Assembly: GCA_911728435.2 (NCBI GenBank)
Contig: OU452201.1
Span: 12,896,001 to 12,960,000, forward strand
Reading direction: 5' to 3'
Source of the DNA: Apoderus coryli
Lineage: Eukaryota > Arthropoda > Insecta > Coleoptera > Attelabidae
Length of the DNA: 64,000 nucleotides
Every line of letters starts with the position of its first letter. The stretch's first letter is position 1. The translations under genes and the position numbers were made by a program. This document shows positions 58,410 through 64,000 of the stretch, one piece after another. The notes below the pieces were generated by a model. It did not search any database. It worked only from the letters and a program-made list of their open reading frames with translations, and was not told the DNA's origin.

Positions 58410-59372
58410 CCATTGCCACAGCATAAACTAAAGAAAAACATTCCCAGTCCACGTCGGCACTGAACTTGAATAATTTCAAACTGTGACGTAGATTGCTACC
58501 ATTTTAGGAGAGAAGTCAGGTCCTGACTAAAAATAATTATATTTTTCAGTTTCTAACCACGCACTGTATTTTTATTTTTGTAAAAATATTTAAGTACATA
58601 ATAATGTCGCAGTCAATTTCAAAAATATTTGTGATGTCTCATAGTGATTGAAAACATCCTTGAGTGGTGTTATCAGGTAAATGTTGACATGATTGGGTGA
58701 TTTTTGTCACATAATACAAAATAGTAGAATTTTATAGCAGTTAACACTGCCAAAAATTTTTCAAAAAAATTTTGTTATACAAAAAATATATAAACAAACT
58801 ACCTAAATAAATAATCGATGAGTAGAATCTTTTTGGCGTAGTACACTAAACTAAACATTATAAATTTTGTGAATTTTTTAAACAGGTTTAAATTAAAATA
58901 AATCCTAACTCTTATATATAATCGCAAAACAAAATCCTTTTAAAACATTGAACACGGCTGACTATATTTTAGGGTATTACTAATATTTACAAGACTATCA
59001 CATATATTTGGTTTCAATAAGAATTCCTCGAAGTATCTTTGAAAGATGACCTCGAAATGTGTAACACAATCTACAAATGCATCATGTTGATTGTTTAAGT
59101 TTCCAAATATGTCACCCTGAGCATTCTTAATTCAATCTCACATACACTATATCAGACACACACACATAGATTCATATTATAAACACAATATTTATATCAT
59201 ACACGCCGACAATGAACTCTATACTGAACACAGGAGTGAACGGTATCTACCTAGGTCTATGAGATCATTGACACGTTCTCTCCTATAATGGCGGCATGCG
59301 CGACGGGATGCGCATGACGCCTGACAACCGGAGACTGGGAATACTGTTTTATTTATTATACTGTGCCAATGC
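58410..59372 (-). mobile_element. Deleted copy of the THAP-type transposon
   Basis: A 949 bp element (58,417-59,365) with ends starting CACAGCATAAACTAAAG and finishing with the complement of CACAGTATAATAAATAAAAC. It is flanked by CCATTGC and CCAATGC (7 bp, one difference). It is inverted relative to the copy at 38,117-39,642 and shares both terminal regions with it, including the CAGGACCTGTTTTGTAACCC/CAGGTCCTGACT area and the stretch with TACACGCCGACAATGAAC. The THAP coding part is missing, so it is non-autonomous. It lies just upstream of the zinc-finger gene's start. Confidence 0.7.
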
Positions 59373-59511
59373 TTTCACTGTTAATAGAGACAGAGAGTAA
59401 TTAATATTTACTATCTCTCTCAATCAATATTAATTTTGATCTTTAAATCCACAAGACTTGTGAGGATGGTTAGGATACAGAAGAATACAATTCGTTGAAT
59501 CTATCATCAAA

Positions 59512-59684
59512 TAAAATGTTTTATGTTAAAATAAATCACATATTCTTAATATTATGTTAAGCCATTAAATTTTTTGTCAAAAAACTTGATTACCCATTAC
59601 TTGGCAAAAGTTTGAATGGTGTAACAAAAATTTTAACATAATATTAAGAATATGTGATTTATTTTAACACAAAACATTTTTTTC
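59512..59684. mobile_element. Small palindromic element
   Basis: Inverted arms of about 67 bp (59,512-59,578 and 59,615-59,684), including ATCACATATTCTTAATATTA, surround a short loop. No ORF and no convincing target duplication were found. Probably a MITE. Confidence 0.6.
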
Positions 59685-60129
59685 ACGTAATGAATTAATT
59701 TATTTCTCCTAATACCTACAACAAGTTATAAATATAATGATGAAATAGCTTTTTGTAATTTTACTAACCACTGATTATGGAGCCTGGTGTTCCGAAATAG
59801 GTTTGGTTGATGTGCAATTTTTAGAGAATTCTATTAAATTTGTTTCGTGTAGGTCGACTTTTATTTCAAGAACATACCATTCTACTCCGCACTCCGATAT
59901 GGACTATTACTTCTTTAAAATCAAATGAAATGTTTAATGTTGATATAGATCAATTCCAATAACTATAACATAGATAGACTGTGTATGAAATAAACAAGTA
60001 CAGTTTGGCATGTAGTTGAAAATATATTCAATTTCGGTTTGCCTCGTTCCCATCAATGAATGAACAACCAGGCATCACATTGATGTCTCATGTCTCGTTG
60101 AAAGCATAAGACACAAGAAAGATATTTTA
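59685..60129. other. Intergenic DNA, nothing recognised
   Basis: No supported feature. Confidence 0.4.
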
Positions 60130-60320
60130 ATATATCGTTTAACCACAGAATTAAAAAAATCGGTTGTGCCACCCCAAAACTTTCCCGACCAGTTATAATA
60201 GAATCAAAAATATATGACCTGCGTAACGACACAGAATTTTAATGTACTCGTATTGTATTATTTTCATTATTTCTAATAAACTAACGTAACAAACTAACTA
60301 CTTTATTCAAAAATTATCAT
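60130..60320 (-). mobile_element. SINE body copy
   Basis: Shares ACCCCAAAACTTTCCCGAC and ATATGACCTGCGTAACGAC with the repeats at 370-590 and 32,270-32,415, and AACTAACGTAACAAACTAAC with the first of these. No tRNA-like head follows. Confidence 0.6.
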
Positions 60321-61125
60321 CAAAAGTGACCTATCGCTGTAAAGCATATAAAAATGACGCCAAAAACCCTTTACCAAATGATTGTATTATATTCTAATAA
60401 GAGTTATAGGTTCCAACTACCTAACTGGTGAAATTTGAAAACCCAAAATGAATGGCCCTGATAAATGCAATATGTGTATCGTGTAGCGCATGGAGAGCTA
60501 AAAATATATGCTTCAAAAAGCGTAGAATGTTGGATATTTATATTTTTTTGGAATACCAACAGATTTTCTTGCTTATGCTTATTTAAATTCTTCATTATTT
60601 TATTATGTTCCCTAGAAGCTAGCTCTAAATGAAGAAAATAATAAAAATGAGAAGAGATTAATATTTTTGCTACATTGTAGAAATGTTATAGGCACCTGTC
60701 AATAGTTTCATACAACACTATGTATATACCTATATATACAATTTATAGATATTGAACACATATTGGTATACCTATTTAGTAATAGTATTATTATTAGAAC
60801 TTATCATATCTTATCAATTTTATATAAATATATGTACAAGAACCTTTTATCCACCTGGCACAGATTGCCTTCACAGCTCTATCTGTAATAATCGTTCAAA
60901 TAGTAGATATAACTATATCGATACCTACTAAGCCATCATTATTTCAGTCCAAAATTATTGGTAATTTTCGCATCTAAACTGCTAATAAATATTTCATATA
61001 AGTAGTGCTTATTTTCGCGATTGAACTCAGATTAAACATTAAATATTGAAACTTATTGCCGGTTGCTAATTTTTAAATTACGGTAATATATCACAAATTC
61101 GTCTTGTGAATGAACTCCGAAGAAG
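60321..61125. other. Intergenic or 5' region of a possible next gene
   Basis: No repeat or coding feature identified. It would contain the promoter if the exon at 61,126 is real. Confidence 0.35.
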
Positions 61126-61223
61126 ATGGCTGGTAACGGCTACGAAGAATGTCCACCTTACGAAAACACTTGGCATATAATTCCGCCGGATTATGTTCAT
61201 TTGGACGATGAGTACCGATATAC
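61126..61223 (+). CDS. Possible first coding exon of an unidentified gene
   Basis: ATG at 61,126 opens MAGNGYEECPPYENTWHIIP and continues with PDYVHLDDEYRYT before a strong donor, GTGAGT, at 61,224. Composition and codon use look coding (acidic/aromatic, higher GC than surroundings), and the frame ends exactly at the donor. A competing upstream ATG at 61,111 runs into a stop after seven codons. I do not recognise the protein, and no continuing exon was found before the window ends. Confidence 0.5.
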
Positions 61224-62689
61224 GTGAGTACAGCGATTTCTAAGTTGTTACTTTAATCTGTTTATACATTATTACAATTTGTAAATCAAATGATCCATAA
61301 TACTTTCAAATCCACTGATATTTTAAGCTCTACTTGTTTACGGTAGGTACAGAGGCACCAAAACATTTAAAATTTAAATGAAAATTAGCAAAAACTGCAA
61401 CTTTTCAATATACAGTTTACTATATCATGGGCGTAGGATGACTAATATAAAAATAAAACCACGATATGGATATAAATTATAGCGAAATAATATAACAAAA
61501 TTAAAATAATATTGTTTTCGTTCTGTTTACTACGTTAGTTAGTGTTATCATATATTTTTGCATTTTATTGCGTAAAAAAATATTTCCGGAGACCAGTTAA
61601 AGAAAGAAAAAAATTGCACCTACCGGACATCGAATCCGCGTCCTCCCAATTGCACCTAACCTAATTTTCGAATGTAATAAAATGAAAAATCTCGAAAACA
61701 AAATGAGATATAAAAATTTTTGCCAATTAAAAAATGCACGTTTTGAACTAGATAGGTATAGTACTTTTGTACATGATTAACGTATGTATTTGAAATTAAG
61801 AAATATATATTTTTTTAATTTTTCAACCCTTGTGCAACTAAAATAATATTTTTGAAAATAAAGTTGGCAAGCAAATCCAATAGTTCCATTTTGAAATACC
61901 AGGTTTCATAGAAACTGTAAATTGATATGTACACACAACTACATTTGGCAGCTCCATGAGTAGACCTATAAGCGCCAGGGTCCTAGCAAGGTTTTTGACG
62001 CCTCTTGTTATAGGAAAGTTGAAAGTAGATAATGTGTTTGTCGAATTTTTTAGTCTAAACATATTTTAATATTTTCGTTATACTGTTACATGTGTGTGGA
62101 AACAGTTTATTCCAAAAATGTTGCAACAAAAGCAGTAAACAGAATCCTTTGAATATCCTCTTTGTTCGTGAATTTTCGCCCATCCTCATTTGTTGGAAAG
62201 TCGTATTTTGATATTTGTCTAGGACCTCTTTCAACCAAAGCTTATATTTGTACACCACATACCTGGGTAGTTGGATATTAAAACTGAACACTCGCGATTC
62301 GCAAGGCTGGGCACTAGGTAAAACGTGTATAGAAGTCAACCTGACTCCTGAAAGTACCTATCTAAAAGAATGGACAAATAAAGATTTGCTAATTTAGGCT
62401 TTTTCCTCCTTGTCTCTTCTTCTAGTAAGAGGTGTGCTTTAATATACCGAAGTCGCACTGGCAATGGGCAATATTATATTAAGCTGTGCACGTTGAGGAT
62501 TTTAAATAATAGAGTAATGGTTTTACATGTTATTTGAGTCGAATTCCTGAACCAACTAAGTCCATCGGGAACGGTTTTGCGAAAAATGCAAAAAACTTTT
62601 AATTCAGTTCAGTTCAAGTAAGTTAAGCAATATATGATTTCAGTTTTATTTGAATAAAACGACGTCTACTCCACAAAACGATCTATATA
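61224..62689. other. Presumed first intron; possible SINE trace
   Basis: No exon found. At about 61,615-61,670 the minus strand has a GGATTCGATGTCC stretch resembling a degraded pol III B box. Otherwise featureless, with an (AT)n run just before 62,700. Confidence 0.35.
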
Positions 62690-62721
62690 TATATATATAC
62701 GTTAAAACCTTGATTTTAACT

Positions 62722-62762
62722 GCCACACATGTTTCGGACTACACGTCCATCATCAGTGGCTT
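62722..62762 (-). ncRNA. Hammerhead motif, element C left arm
   Basis: Minus strand: stem I GCCA/TGGC, core CTGATGA, one linker T, stem II GGAC/GTCC with loop GTGTA, core GAAAC, then GTG where the triplet should be. The G at the cleavage position should block cutting. Confidence 0.65.
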
Positions 62763-63160
62763 AAGGAACCTTATACAACATTGTTAGATGCGAGGGTCGT
62801 ACTTCATACAAATATTAATAGAGAGATTTTTTTACATTGATGTAAACGTTTATACATATCACTTTGTTGGAAAAATTTGGTGATTCTTAAAACAGCCATA
62901 CTGTTGTGCGCTCTTACCAGATTGTTTAAGTTGAATTTAATTTCCTTTAAAATGAGAAAAAGAAGAAAACGAAGAACGGAAGCAAGAATAATTGACAAAT
63001 TTTCAACCATTTAACTATATTTTTATTTTATTAATTTAACACTCAATTTTTTCCAACAAAGGGATATGTATAAACGTTTAAATCAATGTAAAAAAATCTC
63101 TCTATTAATATTTGTATGAAGTACGACCCTCCCATCTAACAATATTGTATAAGGTTCCTT

Positions 63161-63202
63161 AAGCCACTGATGATGGACGTGTAGTCCGAAACATGTCTGA
63201 CA
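63161..63202 (+). ncRNA. Hammerhead motif, element C right arm
   Basis: Same design as the left arm but with the permissive triplet GTC. Stem I has one mismatch (GCCA against TGAC). Together the two arms imply an intact ancestor with GTC plus TGGC. Confidence 0.7.
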
Positions 63203-63230
63203 GTTAAAAACAAGGTTTTAACGTATATAG

Positions 63231-64000
63231 ATGGATTACTTCAGAAGATTATTTCAGTTTGTTTCAATCAAAAAATAGATTTTAGGAAATGACAAGCAAA
63301 AACACAACAATTAAATAAACTCGAAATTTCAAAAAAAACAAATGGACTTAGAGGGTATTGGAACTAATAATCGCACTTAATGGGTTTTGGAACTGAATTT
63401 AAACCACTCCAATTCATACAAAAATTGGCTTCTTTTGCATGTGTTTTCCTTTTGAGTCAAAATGAAAAATAAATTTTGTACCGGTCTATTCAAGTTATAA
63501 TAAGTTTACCTATATAAAAAAAAACATAATACTTTTAAATTTCGAAATAAAAAAAAATATAGATATTCTTCAGCCTATGCTTGAATTTCTTCAAAATCGT
63601 CAGCATCAGATGTCCATTATTAGCCATATCATTACATATTCTCAAGTACGTCCTTATTTATAATCTATGATTGATAAAGTTTTAACTTTATCATAAAGTT
63701 TTAACTTTATCAATCTTAAATTGTTTTAAGGGATTTCCTATTGCGATTCTTTCACGACTCAAAGATGCTGACGAATTTAAAAAATGAAAGAAACGCACAG
63801 ATCGATTCCTCGCATATTCATTACACAGAGTCGATTCAAAAATTATATTTTTGAAAAAAGGACTTAGGGGGTTTGGGAAATGGACAACTCATATATTGTG
63901 CAATATACTATCTTTTGTTTGGCCCTGTCCATGAGTTTAGATCATGGATTATCCTTGGTCTATTTAAAAGTAAGGTTTTTGTTTATTTTTGAAAGGTAAA
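63231..64000. other. AT-rich DNA with a small palindrome
   Basis: At 63,669-63,717 a perfect inverted repeat, GATTGATAAAGTTTTAAC and its complement, can form a short hairpin. No gene is visible. Confidence 0.4.

Larger units (their letters stand above)
62690..63230. mobile_element. Retrozyme-like inverted-repeat element C with two hammerhead motifs
   Basis: Arms 62,690-62,876 and 63,049-63,230 are inverted copies, beginning with ACGTTAAAACCTTG and ending with its complement, around a unique centre of about 170 bp. Each arm has one hammerhead motif, minus strand at left and plus strand at right, the same layout as elements A and B. No target-site duplication could be fixed because the left flank is an (AT)n run. 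The centre has no useful ORF. Confidence 0.75.

Overview
This is AT-rich, intron-bearing insect nuclear DNA. The evidence is an insect-type odorant receptor, an otopetrin, a ZAD zinc-finger protein and a dense load of insect-style transposons. A beetle is a reasonable guess from the repeat style, but nothing here proves the order. No bacterial or organellar features are present.

Gene layout. Bases 1-20,000 hold no host gene that I recognise; this stretch is a graveyard of SINEs, Tc1/mariner and PIF/Harbinger remnants, foldback elements and a 5'-truncated LINE. From 20,184 to 25,636 (minus) lies a seven-exon odorant receptor with a satellite array inside one intron. From 26,552 to 37,247 (plus) lies a complete 14-exon otopetrin-like proton channel whose introns hold a LINE, MITEs and hammerhead-like motifs. 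From 38,000 to 46,300 there are nested DNA transposons, LINE tails and a ribozyme-bearing repeat array. From 47,572 to 58,035 four compact housekeeping-type genes are packed together: RBM41 (plus), CCDC134 (minus), NAA20 (plus) and a ZAD-C2H2 zinc-finger gene (minus). RBM41 and CCDC134 converge, CCDC134 and NAA20 diverge from a shared 0.76 kb promoter region, and NAA20 and the zinc-finger gene converge with only 83 bp between stop codons. A short possible first exon of an unidentified gene lies at 61,126.

The most unusual content is a set of hammerhead-ribozyme (HHR) motifs. Three separate elements (1,107-1,945; 45,127-46,241; 62,690-63,230) have the same architecture: HHR units on the minus strand at the left, then inverted units with HHRs on the plus strand at the right. 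Two of the three are bounded by clean 13-14 bp target-site duplications. This fits retrozyme-like or Penelope-related elements, here as three unrelated sequence families within 64 kb. Further HHR-like motifs, some nearly intact and some decayed, lie in otopetrin introns, in a zinc-finger intron and between genes.

Exon boundaries were placed by hand from GT/AG sites and reading-frame continuity. In the five complete or near-complete genes every junction keeps frame. Family names come from recognising the protein sequences, not from a database search.
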